The translations under genes and the position numbers were made by a program. Shown piece after piece: positions 36,737 to 44,392 of a stretch of 64,000 nucleotides of DNA. Every line of letters starts with the position of its first letter. The first letter of the stretch is position 1. Origin of the DNA: Streptomyces anulatus (lineage in GTDB: Bacteria; Actinomycetota; Actinomycetes; Streptomycetales; Streptomycetaceae). The DNA lies in the NCBI RefSeq assembly GCF_014650675.1, contig NZ_BMVK01000001.1, forward strand, positions 806,001 to 870,000, written 5' to 3'. The notes under the pieces are model-generated. The model was not told the DNA's origin, made no database searches, and was given only the letters and a program-made list of their open reading frames with translations.

Positions 36737-37492
36737 ATGCATTTCACTTCTGAACAGCGTCTCGACGGCGGTGTCCTCGAACGCGCATTCAGCTTCGGCG
36801 ACATCCCCGGCATCCTGTGGACGCCCGCGTCCGCACCCACGCCGACGCCGCTGATCCTGATCGGCCACCCCCCGCTCGGGCTGCGCAGGATGTACCCCCG
36901 GCTGGCGGGGCGGGCCCGTCACTACGCGGCGGAGTACGGCTTCGCCTCGGCCACCATCGAGCTCCCCGGGAGCGGTGAACGGCCCCGTTGGGCCGCCGCC
37001 GAGCAGGCCCGCGCCGACCTGCGCCGGGCGATGGAGGCGGGCGGGCCGGTCGGCGACGAGATCGTCGACGCCCTCATCCTGCCGCTGGTCGACAAGGCGG
37101 TCCCGGAATGGCGGGCCGTCCTGGACGCGCTCCTGGCGCTGCCCGGGATCGGTGGACCGGTCGGGTACGAGGGTGGGGTGATCTCCATCGGCGTCCGCCT
37201 CGCGAGGGTGGAGCCGCGCATCGTGGCCGCCGGGCTCTTCGCCGGGAGTCTCGTGCCCGCGGCCATGTACGAGGAGGCCCGCCGGGTCACCATTCCGCTG
37301 CACGTCCTGCTCCAGTGGGACGACGAGGGGAACGACCGGCAGGCGGCCCTGGACCTCTTCGACGCCTTCGGATCCACGGAGAAGACCCTGCACGCCAACC
37401 TCGGCGGGCACACCGGCGTCCCGCAGTTCGAGCTGGACACCGGGGCCCGGTTCTTCGCCCGGCACCTGAACAGGACGGCACACCGGACGTAG
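36737..37492 (+). CDS. alpha/beta hydrolase, dienelactone hydrolase-like
   Basis: 251 residues. The oxyanion strand is TPLILIGHPPLG (about 35-46), followed by RMYPRLAGRARHYAAEYGF and TIELPGSGERPR. The nucleophile-elbow position reads YEGGVISIGVRLA, so the first glycine of GxSxG is replaced. A candidate acid lies in LQWDDEG and the His in NLGGHTGVP. The ATG at 36737 has GAAAGG seven bases upstream; an in-frame ATG at 36713 is possible. Likely an esterase; the substrate is unknown. Confidence 0.8.
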   Translation: MHFTSEQRLDGGVLERAFSFGDIPGILWTPASAPTPTPLILIGHPPLGLRRMYPRLAGRARHYAAEYGFASATIELPGSGERPRWAAAEQARADLRRAMEAGGPVGDEIVDALILPLVDKAVPEWRAVLDALLALPGIGGPVGYEGGVISIGVRLARVEPRIVAAGLFAGSLVPAAMYEEARRVTIPLHVLLQWDDEGNDRQAALDLFDAFGSTEKTLHANLGGHTGVPQFELDTGARFFARHLNRTAHRT

Positions 37493-37596
37493 GCTCCCCG
37501 CCTCGTCCGGGGGGTCTCCCCACCCCGCACGGGCCCGCTGGCCCGACCTCGGACAGGCCAGCTGACCGGATGGATCAGGTTCTCTTGATCGCGGAG

Positions 37597-37621
37597 GCTG
37601 AGCATGTCGAACATGCTCAGC
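37597..37621 (+). promoter_or_regulatory. perfect hairpin just upstream of the protease ribosome binding site
   Basis: GCTGAGCATGT (37597-37607) and ACATGCTCAGC (37611-37621) pair over 11 bases with a three-base loop. The protease Shine-Dalgarno GGAG begins five bases after the hairpin. It may be an operator, an mRNA-stabilising 5' hairpin, or the terminator of the preceding hydrolase. Confidence 0.65.
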
Positions 37622-37635
37622 CGATCGGAGAACCA

Positions 37636-38457
37636 GTGTTCCGCTTGAAGTCCTCACGCCGTACGGTGGCGCGCGCCGCAGCAGTCGTCCTGGCCGGAGC
37701 GGCCTGTGCCGCCACGATGACCGGGAGCGCTGAGGCGATCGTCAACGGCAAGGATTCCACGCAGCGTTATCCGTCCATGGTGTCGATCCCCGTGTCGGGT
37801 GCGGACGATCCCACGTTCAAGGGTGTCTGCGGGGGATCGTTGATCGACTCGCGATGGGTGCTCACGGCTGCCCACTGTGTGGACCCGGGGCTGGTCACCC
37901 TGGACGGCACCGTCCGGATCGGCAGCGAGTGGAAGGACTCCGGGGGCACGGTCCGGTCCGTGGCGAAAACGGTGTCCCACCCCGGCTACAGGAGCGGCGA
38001 GAACACCGGCCCCAACCGCAACGACGTCGCCCTGATCCGTCTCGACCGCCCGGTCGCCGAGAAGCCCATCCGCTTGGCCGACCGTCCGGGGCCGCCCGGC
38101 ACCCCGACCCGGATCCTGGGCTTCGGCAGGACCGACGACGCACCCGACGCCCCGTGGGTCTTCCCCGACCGGCTCCAGGAACTCGACACCCGCCGGGGCG
38201 CGGTGACGGACTGCGCACCGGGCTACGCGGACCGCACCCGCCTGTGCACCATCAGCCGGACCCCCAAGGCCATGGCGTGCAACGGCGACTCGGGCGGCCC
38301 CCAGCTCCAGCGGGACCGGAAGGGGCGCTGGGAGCTCATAGGCGTCACCTCGGGCCCCGGCGCCCCGGGTGTGCCCTGCAGCGAGGGGCCGGGGCTCTAC
38401 AGCAGCGCTCCCGCCTACGCGGGCTGGATCCGTGAGGCGACAGGTCGCCACGGCTGA
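37636..38457 (+). CDS. secreted trypsin-like serine protease
   Basis: 273 residues. A Sec/Tat-type signal (basic RLKSSRRTVAR followed by a hydrophobic stretch ending near AEA) leads directly into IVNGKDS, the typical mature start of S1A peptidases. The catalytic triad is visible: His in LTAAHCV, Asp in RNDVALIRL and Ser in CNGDSGGPQL. Six cysteines suggest three disulfides. The residue before the Ser loop (CNGDSGGP) and the acidic S1 position were not analysed further, so specificity is open. The GTG at 37636 follows GGAG at the right distance; an ATG at 37570 would place the hairpin inside the coding region. Extracellular nutrition is the likely role. Confidence 0.93.
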   Translation: MFRLKSSRRTVARAAAVVLAGAACAATMTGSAEAIVNGKDSTQRYPSMVSIPVSGADDPTFKGVCGGSLIDSRWVLTAAHCVDPGLVTLDGTVRIGSEWKDSGGTVRSVAKTVSHPGYRSGENTGPNRNDVALIRLDRPVAEKPIRLADRPGPPGTPTRILGFGRTDDAPDAPWVFPDRLQELDTRRGAVTDCAPGYADRTRLCTISRTPKAMACNGDSGGPQLQRDRKGRWELIGVTSGPGAPGVPCSEGPGLYSSAPAYAGWIREATGRHG

Positions 38458-38510
38458 TCGGGGACGCCGACACGCTGGGTCGCCAAGGCGCGGAGACGAT
38501 CACGTCGCCG

Positions 38511-38864
38511 TCACCGTCCGCCCGCGAAGTGGACGGTGGCGGCGACCGCGAGCAGCAGGAAGCCGGCCGGGAAGGCGATGTTGTGGAAGACGCGGGCGCG
38601 GACGTGGGCCAGGACCGCGCCGACAAAGAACGCGACCAGGCCGATGCCCGCCGCCAGCCCCAGCCAGGGGGCCCCGGACAGGCCGACGACCAGACCCACC
38701 GCACCGGCGAGCTTGAGGGTCGCCAGATGCGGCACCGCCCGGGGCGGAACGCGCACCTCCGCCGAGTTGGCCAGTACGAAAGGCGCACGCGCGTAGCTCG
38801 CGACCGCGTCGGACGCGTTCGCGACGGCGCAGATCACGGTGGCGATGAGCAGTACGGTGGTCAT
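38511..38864 (-). CDS. DoxX-family membrane protein
   Basis: 117 residues with four hydrophobic helices: MTTVLLIATVICAVANASDA, the second helix region LKLAGAVGLVVGLSG with the typical Pro/Lys-rich VPHLATLK before it, LGLAAGIGLVAFFVGAVLAH and NIAFPAGFLLLAVAATVHF. DoxX-like proteins are linked to redox and sulphur metabolism in membranes. It is divergent from an ECF41-type sigma factor (132 bases), whose targets are often a neighbouring DoxX or oxidoreductase gene. Confidence 0.85.
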   Translation of the reverse strand: MTTVLLIATVICAVANASDAVASYARAPFVLANSAEVRVPPRAVPHLATLKLAGAVGLVVGLSGAPWLGLAAGIGLVAFFVGAVLAHVRARVFHNIAFPAGFLLLAVAATVHFAGGR

Positions 38865-38996
38865 GTCCTCACCGGCTGTCGGCTCATGGGATGCTCAGCT
38901 CCTCGGGACTCGCGCGGGGAGGCGCGGGCTGGAAGGCGTACGGGAATGGGTTCAACCACCCGTCCTGACGTCCGCCCGCCCCGGAAGGTGACACCC

Positions 38997-39863
38997 ATGC
39001 CGATCACGGTCGAGGAATTCGCGACCGCACGACCGCATCTCCTGTCGGTCGCCCACCGCATGCTGGGCTCGGCCCACGACGCCCAGGACGCCGTCCAGAC
39101 CGCATGGGTACGGGCCGCCACCGCCCGGTCCTCGGCATCGATCGAGAACCCGTCGGCCTGGCTCACGACCGTCACCGCACGGGTCTGCCTGGACGAGCTG
39201 CGCGCCCGACGCCGTCGCAACGAAGCGCCGCTGCTCGCGGACGCCGTCCCGGCCGCGGACCTGGCCGCGGACGAGGCGGTCCTCCACACCGAGGACGTGT
39301 CCCGGGCGCTGATGGTCCTGCTGGACCGGCTGACCCCGCCCCAACGGGTCGCGTACGTCCTGCACGACCTGTTCTCCACCCCGTTCGACCGGGTCGCGGA
39401 GGTGTTGGGCGGGACCGTGCCCAGCGCCAAGCAGCACGCCAGCCGCGCACGCCGACGCCTCGCCCCGGCACGGCAGAGCGCGGAGGAGAGCGGCCGGGCG
39501 GACCAGCAGATCGTGGACGCCTTCATGGCGGCGGCCCGGACCGGGGACGCGCGCAGGATGATCCAGCTCCTCGCACCCGACAGCGTCCGTGACGCCGAGG
39601 CGGCGCTCCTGCCGCACGGCGGCCGCACCACCGTCACCGGCGCCTCCGACATCGCCGCCGAGACCGCCCGGTTCCGCGACCGCATCCGGGCGGCCTGCCG
39701 CCTCACCGTCAACGGCCGGCCGATGTACGTCATCGCCCCGGGCGGGCACCCCTTCGCCACGGTCGAGATCAGCACGGCGGGCGGACAGGTCACCCGCATC
39801 ACGCTGCGGTCGGCACGGACCGAGGACCGGTTCGACGCACCGGGGCCCCCGAATACCCTCTGA
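38997..39863 (+). CDS. ECF sigma factor, SigJ/ECF41 type
   Basis: 288 residues. Sigma region 2 spans about 10-75 (ARPHLLSVAHRMLGSAHDAQDAVQ), region 4 about 105-160 (LTPPQRVAYVLHDLFSTPFDRVAEVLG) and a C-terminal SnoaL-like domain about 175-285. In ECF41 factors this extension controls activity in place of a classical anti-sigma factor; the usual DGGGK motif here reads LPHGGR. The ATG at 38997 has GGAAGG nine bases upstream. The divergent DoxX gene is the likely target. Confidence 0.9.
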   Translation: MPITVEEFATARPHLLSVAHRMLGSAHDAQDAVQTAWVRAATARSSASIENPSAWLTTVTARVCLDELRARRRRNEAPLLADAVPAADLAADEAVLHTEDVSRALMVLLDRLTPPQRVAYVLHDLFSTPFDRVAEVLGGTVPSAKQHASRARRRLAPARQSAEESGRADQQIVDAFMAAARTGDARRMIQLLAPDSVRDAEAALLPHGGRTTVTGASDIAAETARFRDRIRAACRLTVNGRPMYVIAPGGHPFATVEISTAGGQVTRITLRSARTEDRFDAPGPPNTL

Positions 39864-39919
39864 CACTCCGTCAGTCACCCCGGATTTCGCCCAAGTCGCC
39901 CGTGAGGTCGGACATCCAG

Positions 39920-39940
39920 GGTTCTGCCGATATCGGAACC
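39920..39940. promoter_or_regulatory. palindrome upstream of the MetE-like gene
   Basis: CCGATATCGG (39927-39936) is a perfect 10-bp palindrome flanked by GGTT and AACC, 28 bases before the start codon. It is either a repressor operator or a short 5' hairpin; the interval to the preceding gene is only 100 bases, too short for a large riboswitch. Confidence 0.5.
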
Positions 39941-39963
39941 AAAGCTTCCCTACGCTACCGAGC

Positions 39964-41028
39964 ATGACCATCCCCACGGAGCCCATCGGCAGCCTTCCGC
40001 GTTCCTCCGCGCTCGGCCAAGCCCTCACCGCCCACGCAAGCGGCCAGTTAGACGACAGCGACCTCGCCAAGCGGCAGGAACAGGCCGTCGCCGACACCCT
40101 GGCGCAGTTGGAAGGGACGGGCAGCCCCGTCCTGGTCGACGGCGAACAGGGCAAACCCAGCTTCGCCACCTACCCGCTGGCCGGCCTGAGCACGCTGTCC
40201 CCGGACGGCGCCGTCATCCCGTTCGCCGACGGACACACCCGCCAACTCCCCTGCATCACCGAAGGCCCCTTCCGCTACCGAGTACGGGCCGAGACCTACT
40301 TGCGCGCCGCGCGGCAGCTCACCGACAAACCGGTGAAGCAGGCCGTCATCGCCCCGTCCGCCCTCAGCCTGCTGTACCCGGCGACACCCATCGACGGATA
40401 CTCCCGCGAGGACTTCCTGCGTGATCTCGCCGACGAGGCGGAGGCCGACATCCGCGGGTGTCTGGACGCCGGCGCGCATGTCGTCCAACTCGACTTCACC
40501 GAAGGGAGGCTGTCACTGAAGCTCGACCCCAGTGGTTCCGTGCTGGACGACTTCATCGCCCTCAACAACGAGGTCCTGGGACGGTTCGGTCCCGAGGAAC
40601 GCGCCCGTATCGGAGTCCACACCTGCCCCGGCGGCGACCAGGATTCCACCCACAGCCTCGACATCGACTACGCGGAACTGCTGCCCAAGCTCTTCCAGCT
40701 CAAGGCGGGAAACTTCTACCTCCAACTGGCCAGCGAGGCGGACCCCGAGCGGGTCCTGGCCGTCGTCCAGGAGCACCTGCCGCCGACCGCCCGGGTGTTC
40801 ATCGGGGTGACCGACCCCATCGACCCTTCGGTCGAAACACCCGAGCAGGTACGTGACCGAGTGCTCCTGGCCGCGCAATACATCCCGGTGGACCGGCTGG
40901 GCACCTGCGACGACTGCGGCTTCGCCCCCTTCGCCGACGACGCCTCCACCTCACGCGACCTCGCTTTCGCCAAGATCGACGCACGGGTCAAGGGCACCGC
41001 CCTGGCTGCGGAGGCACTGGGTCTCTGA
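39964..41028 (+). CDS. cobalamin-independent methionine synthase-like enzyme (MetE C-terminal domain type)
   Basis: 354 residues, the length of stand-alone MetE-C-type proteins rather than the 750-residue enzyme. It opens with PTEPIGSLPRS, has QLDFTEGRLSLK, the zinc-ligand region GVHTCPGGDQDST and the C-terminal GTCDDCGFAPFADD with the last Cys ligand. The family transfers methyl groups to thiols such as homocysteine, or related small molecules; short members sometimes have other substrates. The ATG at 39964 follows a palindrome. It ends just before a perfect terminator. Confidence 0.88.
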   Translation: MTIPTEPIGSLPRSSALGQALTAHASGQLDDSDLAKRQEQAVADTLAQLEGTGSPVLVDGEQGKPSFATYPLAGLSTLSPDGAVIPFADGHTRQLPCITEGPFRYRVRAETYLRAARQLTDKPVKQAVIAPSALSLLYPATPIDGYSREDFLRDLADEAEADIRGCLDAGAHVVQLDFTEGRLSLKLDPSGSVLDDFIALNNEVLGRFGPEERARIGVHTCPGGDQDSTHSLDIDYAELLPKLFQLKAGNFYLQLASEADPERVLAVVQEHLPPTARVFIGVTDPIDPSVETPEQVRDRVLLAAQYIPVDRLGTCDDCGFAPFADDASTSRDLAFAKIDARVKGTALAAEALGL

Positions 41029-41055
41029 CCCGACCCGCCCTGCCGCAACGCCACA

Positions 41056-41086
41056 ATGCCCCACCGTGCCGCGCACGGTGGGGCAT
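41056..41086 (+). terminator. terminator of the MetE-like gene
   Basis: A perfect 14-bp stem (41056-41069 with 41073-41086; arm ATGCCCCACCGTGC) with a three-base loop, between convergent genes. It starts 28 bases after the MetE-like stop and ends 17 before the DUF397 stop, so it can serve both directions. Confidence 0.85.
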
Positions 41087-41102
41087 CCGGTTGCTCGGTT
41101 CC

Positions 41103-41312
41103 TCAGACGGCGTCGAACGTCCCGCCCCGCACGCCCGCGACGAACGCCGCGAAGGCGGTGACGGGGACGGCGACCACGGGCCCGTCCACGACCTTGGAGT
41201 CACGGACCGGGACGATGCCACGCGCGGCGGCGAGGTTGGCGGCGACCTCGATGCAGTTGCCGCCGTTCGAGCTGTACGAGGACTTGAACCAACGGGGGGA
41301 TTCGGTCGTCAC
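41103..41312 (-). CDS. DUF397 protein (BldB/WhiJ-associated type)
   Basis: 69 residues: PRWFKSSYSSNGGNCIEVAA is the DUF397 signature, followed by IVPVRDSKVVDGP and AFAAFVAGVRGG. These small proteins are nearly always encoded next to an XRE/DUF5753 regulator in streptomycetes and modulate it, as in WhiJ-type developmental systems. Its GTG overlaps the stop of the regulator by four bases (GTGA), so the two are translationally coupled. Confidence 0.93.
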   Translation of the reverse strand: MTTESPRWFKSSYSSNGGNCIEVAANLAAARGIVPVRDSKVVDGPVVAVPVTAFAAFVAGVRGGTFDAV

Positions 41313-42148
41313 GGGGTGCCCTTTCGCAACTGGCTGATCTTGGCCACAGACGCCGCCTTCGACAGCGCTTCGCCCTGGAGTTGATGGTAGGACGTGAGCA
41401 TCGGCAACACGGACGACGTTTCGCGCTCGACGTGCCCCTGCGCCTGTGATTCGGCATACGCGACGATGGAACGGTCCGCAAGGGTGAGCAGGTTGACCGG
41501 CAGGTTGAACGCCCTTCTCGCCCCCAGGCTGAACGGTGCCACCTGAATGATCCAGTTGGGCAGAGCGGCCATCTCCTGGAGCCGTTGCAGCTGAGCATCC
41601 ATGATCTCCGGGCCGCCGACAGCTTGGTACAGGCAGCTCTCGTCCATGACGACGAACACCATGGGCGGTCGGGACCGGACGAGCGCCGATTGCCGCTCCG
41701 CAAGGAACGAGACCCGTTCGTTGGCCTGCGCGGGGGTGATGGACCCACGCAGGACATCGCCGTAGGCCACCGCCTGGGCATACTCCGGCGTCTGCAACAG
41801 CCCGGGGACGAGGCCGACCTCAAACAGTCTGATCTCCACCGCCCGGCCCTCGTACCCCACATACTCCGGGAAGCCCTCCAGCAGGTTGCCGTGCTTCATC
41901 TCCTGCCACTGGCGCTCGAACGACTCGCTCGAACCGATGAGATCAAATAACCGGTCCGTTTTCCTCGCGAACGGCAGAGTCGCCGGTTTGCGGCCAGTTT
42001 CGATCGCCGAGATGTGCCTGCCCGAGCAGCCGACCATGTCAGCTACCTGGTCCTGAATCCAGCCACGCTCCTCGCGCATCCTGCGCAGACGAGCACCGAA
42101 GGCCGCTTGCAGACTCGCCTCGGGGTTCAGTTCCTTGATGTTGACCAA
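41309..42148 (-). CDS. XRE-family regulator with DUF5753 domain
   Basis: 279 residues. The HTH (about 12-70) reads FGARLRRMREERGWIQDQVA and GCSGRHISAIETGRKP; the DUF5753 domain (about 95-270) contains VGLVPGLLQTPEYAQAVA and ERQSALVRSRPPMVFVVMDE. I place the start at the TTG at 42148 because GGAGGG lies about four bases upstream; a GTG at 42169 extends the frame by seven residues but has no binding site. Together with the overlapping DUF397 gene it forms a WhiJ-like module. It is divergent, by 93 bases, from a four-gene cassette that it probably controls. Confidence 0.92.
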   Translation of the reverse strand: MVNIKELNPEASLQAAFGARLRRMREERGWIQDQVADMVGCSGRHISAIETGRKPATLPFARKTDRLFDLIGSSESFERQWQEMKHGNLLEGFPEYVGYEGRAVEIRLFEVGLVPGLLQTPEYAQAVAYGDVLRGSITPAQANERVSFLAERQSALVRSRPPMVFVVMDESCLYQAVGGPEIMDAQLQRLQEMAALPNWIIQVAPFSLGARRAFNLPVNLLTLADRSIVAYAESQAQGHVERETSSVLPMLTSYHQLQGEALSKAASVAKISQLRKGTP

Positions 42149-42241
42149 CGTGCCCTCCCAGATCCCCACGTTGAAGACGTCATGACCCTAGGTCACGCTG
42201 AATCGCCCCGGTAGCCGAACGGCTACGGAGAGGAGCGATCG

Positions 42242-42502
42242 ATGTACGGCGAGAACGTACGCCCGAATAGCCAGGTGCCCCCTGCCCTCCCCGTCCTCGG
42301 AGCCCTCCTGGTCGACACCAGCCGCACCGACCGCGTGGGGGAGTTCCGCGGGGTCGCCGGCCCCTACTGGTCGCTGCGGCCGGTAGGGGGCGGCGCGGAG
42401 TGGGAGGTCGAGCCCCGCCATGTTCGGCCCGCCGTCCTGATGGAGCAGCTCCGCGCCCGTACCGCGCGCCTCAACGCCCGTAGCCGGGGCGAGGTCCTGT
42501 GA
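42242..42502 (+). CDS. small hypothetical protein, cassette gene 1
   Basis: 86 residues. It contains VGEFRGVAGPYWSLRPVGGGAEWEVEP, a short beta-rich core, then a helix (VLMEQLRARTARLNARS). It has no signal or membrane segment. GGAGAGGAG lies five bases before the ATG. First gene of a four-gene cassette divergent from an XRE-DUF397 pair; the stop overlaps the next start (GTGA, 42499-42502). Proteins of this type recur beside XRE/DUF397 pairs in streptomycetes; the function is unknown. Confidence 0.8.
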   Translation: MYGENVRPNSQVPPALPVLGALLVDTSRTDRVGEFRGVAGPYWSLRPVGGGAEWEVEPRHVRPAVLMEQLRARTARLNARSRGEVL

Positions 42503-42921
42503 ACGCCGCGCCGCCCGCTCGGCGAACCCCGGCGGCCCGCATGACGCGCGCGGCGGTCTACGCGGCCGAGGTCACCCTGTCCGACGGGCAGCGGTTCGCC
42601 TCGCTCGGCGGGGTCGTCGTACGGAACCGGCGGCTCGCCCTCCTCTGGCTCCGGCGGCAGGCCCTGCGCCTGGCCGACGGCCATGGGCTCGTCCTCGCTC
42701 CCGAATCCGTACGGCTGCCGGCCCGCGACGTACGCCCGGTCCGCTTCCACGGCTCGGACGCACCTGAGGAGTTGCGTCGCTGGGCCACCGGCGGTGCGCA
42801 CCAGGACCACGCGATACGGGCCCTGGAGGCCGGGTTCCCCGCGCTGTTCACCGTGCTCGACCCCGCCGTCGGGCTCAGCCTGACGCTCGCCGGGTGGCGC
42901 GGCCACCCGACCGACCACTAA
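42499..42921 (+). CDS. hypothetical protein, cassette gene 2
   Basis: 140 residues. An arginine-rich N-terminus is followed by EVTLSDGQRFASLGGVVVRNRRLALLWLRRQALRLADG and a C-terminal part, EELRRWATGGAHQDHAIRALEAGFPALFTVLDP. It lacks a signal peptide and clear membrane helices. Its GTG overlaps the preceding stop. I recognise no family. Confidence 0.75.
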   Translation: MNAAPPARRTPAARMTRAAVYAAEVTLSDGQRFASLGGVVVRNRRLALLWLRRQALRLADGHGLVLAPESVRLPARDVRPVRFHGSDAPEELRRWATGGAHQDHAIRALEAGFPALFTVLDPAVGLSLTLAGWRGHPTDH

Positions 42922-42950
42922 TCCCGCCACACGAACCGGAGTTGAACACC

Positions 42951-43196
42951 GTGCTCCAGTGCACCGCCGTCACACTTCTCCCTCCCGATGCCGTGCTGCG
43001 GTTCCTCGCTCCCGGGGCGGACGACACCGACGATCCGGAGCCATACGTCCTGTGCGAACTCGGCGAGCACGACGGGCCGCACACCGAACACGCCGCCCAG
43101 GCGCCCCATTCCTGGGACGTGGAGGACCCGCTCGGCGACCTGATCGCGGAGCGGCTCGTACCGGACGACTCCCCCGAAGGCGGCCCGTACCCATGA
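42951..43196 (+). CDS. hypothetical protein, cassette gene 3 (paralogue of gene 4)
   Basis: 81 residues. MLQCTAVTLLPPDAVLRFLAPG, then VLCELGEHDGPHTEHA and HSWDVEDPLGDLIAERL. The CTAV-LLPP-VL-L and LCELGEHD...H motifs recur in the next gene, so the two arose by tandem duplication or share a domain. The GTG at 42951 is preceded by GGAG nine bases away. The stop overlaps the next ATG by four bases. Cys and His spacing hints at a metal site but proves nothing. Confidence 0.75.
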   Translation: MLQCTAVTLLPPDAVLRFLAPGADDTDDPEPYVLCELGEHDGPHTEHAAQAPHSWDVEDPLGDLIAERLVPDDSPEGGPYP

Positions 43197-43564
43197 ACCA
43201 GTGCACCGCCGTCGCGTTACTGCCGCCCCCGGAGCACGTGCTCGCCCTGTCGGTCCCGGATCGCCGCCCGGAGGCCGGACACCTGCTCTGCGAACTCGGG
43301 GAGGGCCACGACGAGGCGCACGCGACGCTGCTGTGGGACGAGGGCGGGCGGCCGGGAAGCGCCGTCTGGGCGCGGTGGCGCGCCGGGCAGGTCCGGCTGC
43401 TGCCGCTCCCCTGGTGCGCGGTACGCGACCCACGGAACGCGGACGCGGCCTGCGGTCTGTTCGCCGGGCACCCGTCGGGGCACGACTGGGAGGTCACGGA
43501 CCCCACCGACGAGGCGATCACGCGGGAGCTGGCGCGGCGGCACCCTCATCTGTTCCGCCGGTGA
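43193..43564 (+). CDS. hypothetical protein, cassette gene 4 (paralogue of gene 3)
   Basis: 123 residues. MNQCTAVALLPPPEHVLALSVPD, then LLCELGEGHDEAHATLLWDE, a middle segment and a second, similar motif, CGLFAGHPSGHDWEVTDPTDEAITREL. It therefore contains the gene 3 unit and an additional half-repeat. Cytoplasmic, no known family. The stop codon lies in the loop of a 16-bp terminator. Confidence 0.75.
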   Translation: MNQCTAVALLPPPEHVLALSVPDRRPEAGHLLCELGEGHDEAHATLLWDEGGRPGSAVWARWRAGQVRLLPLPWCAVRDPRNADAACGLFAGHPSGHDWEVTDPTDEAITRELARRHPHLFRR

Positions 43565-43582
43565 CGGGCGGAACAGATGAGG
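43544..43582 (+). terminator. terminator of the small-gene cassette
   Basis: CCTCATCTGTTCCGCC (43544-43559) pairs perfectly with 43567-43582 around a 7-base loop that includes the stop codon of the last cassette gene. Confidence 0.85.
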
Positions 43583-43620
43583 CTCCCGGCACCTTCCCCC
43601 ACTTCCCTCATGGAGACACA

Positions 43621-43654
43621 CGCGTGGGCCCGGATCACGGATGATCCGGGCCCA
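43621..43654. terminator. 14-bp perfect hairpin between convergent genes
   Basis: CGTGGGCCCGGATC (43621-43634) pairs with 43641-43654 with a 6-base loop. It lies after the DUF6243 stop (leftward gene ending at 43701) and after the cassette terminator, so it probably ends the leftward transcript. Confidence 0.75.
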
Positions 43655-43700
43655 CGGTCGTACGGGACGTACGGGCTACCGCTCGGGCAGCTCTCGGGTG

Positions 43701-43919
43701 TCAGCTCTGCGCGGGAGCGTCCTGCTCGCCGGGCTCGGCGGCGGTGGTGGCCGCCTGGGCCTCGGCGCGCTCGCGCATCTTGCGCACCAGCTCCTGCTTC
43801 TTGTCCTCGGCGGCCTTGCGGTCGGCGCCTCGCGCGGAACCCGCGCCCTGCTGTTCGGCGCGGGACAGCTTCTTGCGCTGTCCGCCGACGCCGAGGAGGT
43901 TGTTGCGGCTCTTGGCCAC
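43701..43919 (-). CDS. DUF6243-family small basic protein
   Basis: 72 residues: MAKSRNNLLGVGGQRKKLSR followed by a charged coiled-coil-like helix (AADRKAAEDKKQELVRKMRERAEAQ in outline). The GTG at 43919 has GGGAG seven bases upstream. DUF6243 is a conserved small streptomycete family with no known function; the acidic-basic pattern and short length suggest a nucleic-acid or ribosome-associated protein, which is only a guess. Confidence 0.85.
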   Translation of the reverse strand: MAKSRNNLLGVGGQRKKLSRAEQQGAGSARGADRKAAEDKKQELVRKMRERAEAQAATTAAEPGEQDAPAQS

Positions 43920-44088
43920 GGCGTTCTCCCATTCGTGGTGAGAAGTGAGGAAGGAAGTGATCAGGTGATCGAGATCGATCCGGTGGGCGGCGGGTGATCG
44001 CAACCCGCCGCGCTCTCACTCGTAGATCTGGAAGAACGAAGACATGCGGAAACCGTACCCCGCGCCCGAAGCGCCCCGCACCAGGTTT

Positions 44089-44292
44089 TCAGGCCGTCGG
44101 GTCGACCGTCGCCCGATGGGCCTCGGCCAGGTGCTCCTCAGCCTTCAGCCAGGGCAGGAACTGCGCCGGGCGCCGCCACTCGCAGGTGGAGCAGGACAGC
44201 TGGCGCGTCCCGCCCGACTTCCGTACCAGCACGACGTGTTCACGGCCGTGCTGGTCCCATCTGCTGACCTTGCTGGTGGTGATCGACGACAT
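44089..44292 (-). CDS. small protein with a C-x2-C...H-x4-H motif
   Basis: 67 residues. The core LSCSTCEWRRPAQF...AEEHLAEAHRA has two cysteines three apart and two histidines five apart, separated by about 20 residues, which resembles a C2H2-type zinc finger. The N-terminus (SKVSRWDQHGREHVVLVRKSGG) is beta-like. GGGAGG lies about 6 bases before the ATG. It lies 100 bases upstream of glyS in the opposite sense of promoter, both leftward but glyS is upstream. No named family. Confidence 0.8.
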   Translation of the reverse strand: MSSITTSKVSRWDQHGREHVVLVRKSGGTRQLSCSTCEWRRPAQFLPWLKAEEHLAEAHRATVDPTA

Positions 44293-44392
44293 CGCGTACC
44301 TCCCGGAACGGCGGCGGGGGCTCCGGTGGACCGTACGACGAAGCCCCCGGTTCCGTACCCGGAACCGGGGGCCTCACGCACGTGTGCGGGTG

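Noticed and set aside
39864-39963. Possible SAM or cobalamin riboswitch before the MetE-like gene
   Set aside because: Only 100 bases are available and only one short palindrome is visible; it is too small for these riboswitch classes.
43920-44088. Gene or RNA in the gap between DUF6243 and the zinc-finger-like protein
   Set aside because: No start, stem or RNA-like feature stands out in this 169-base gap.
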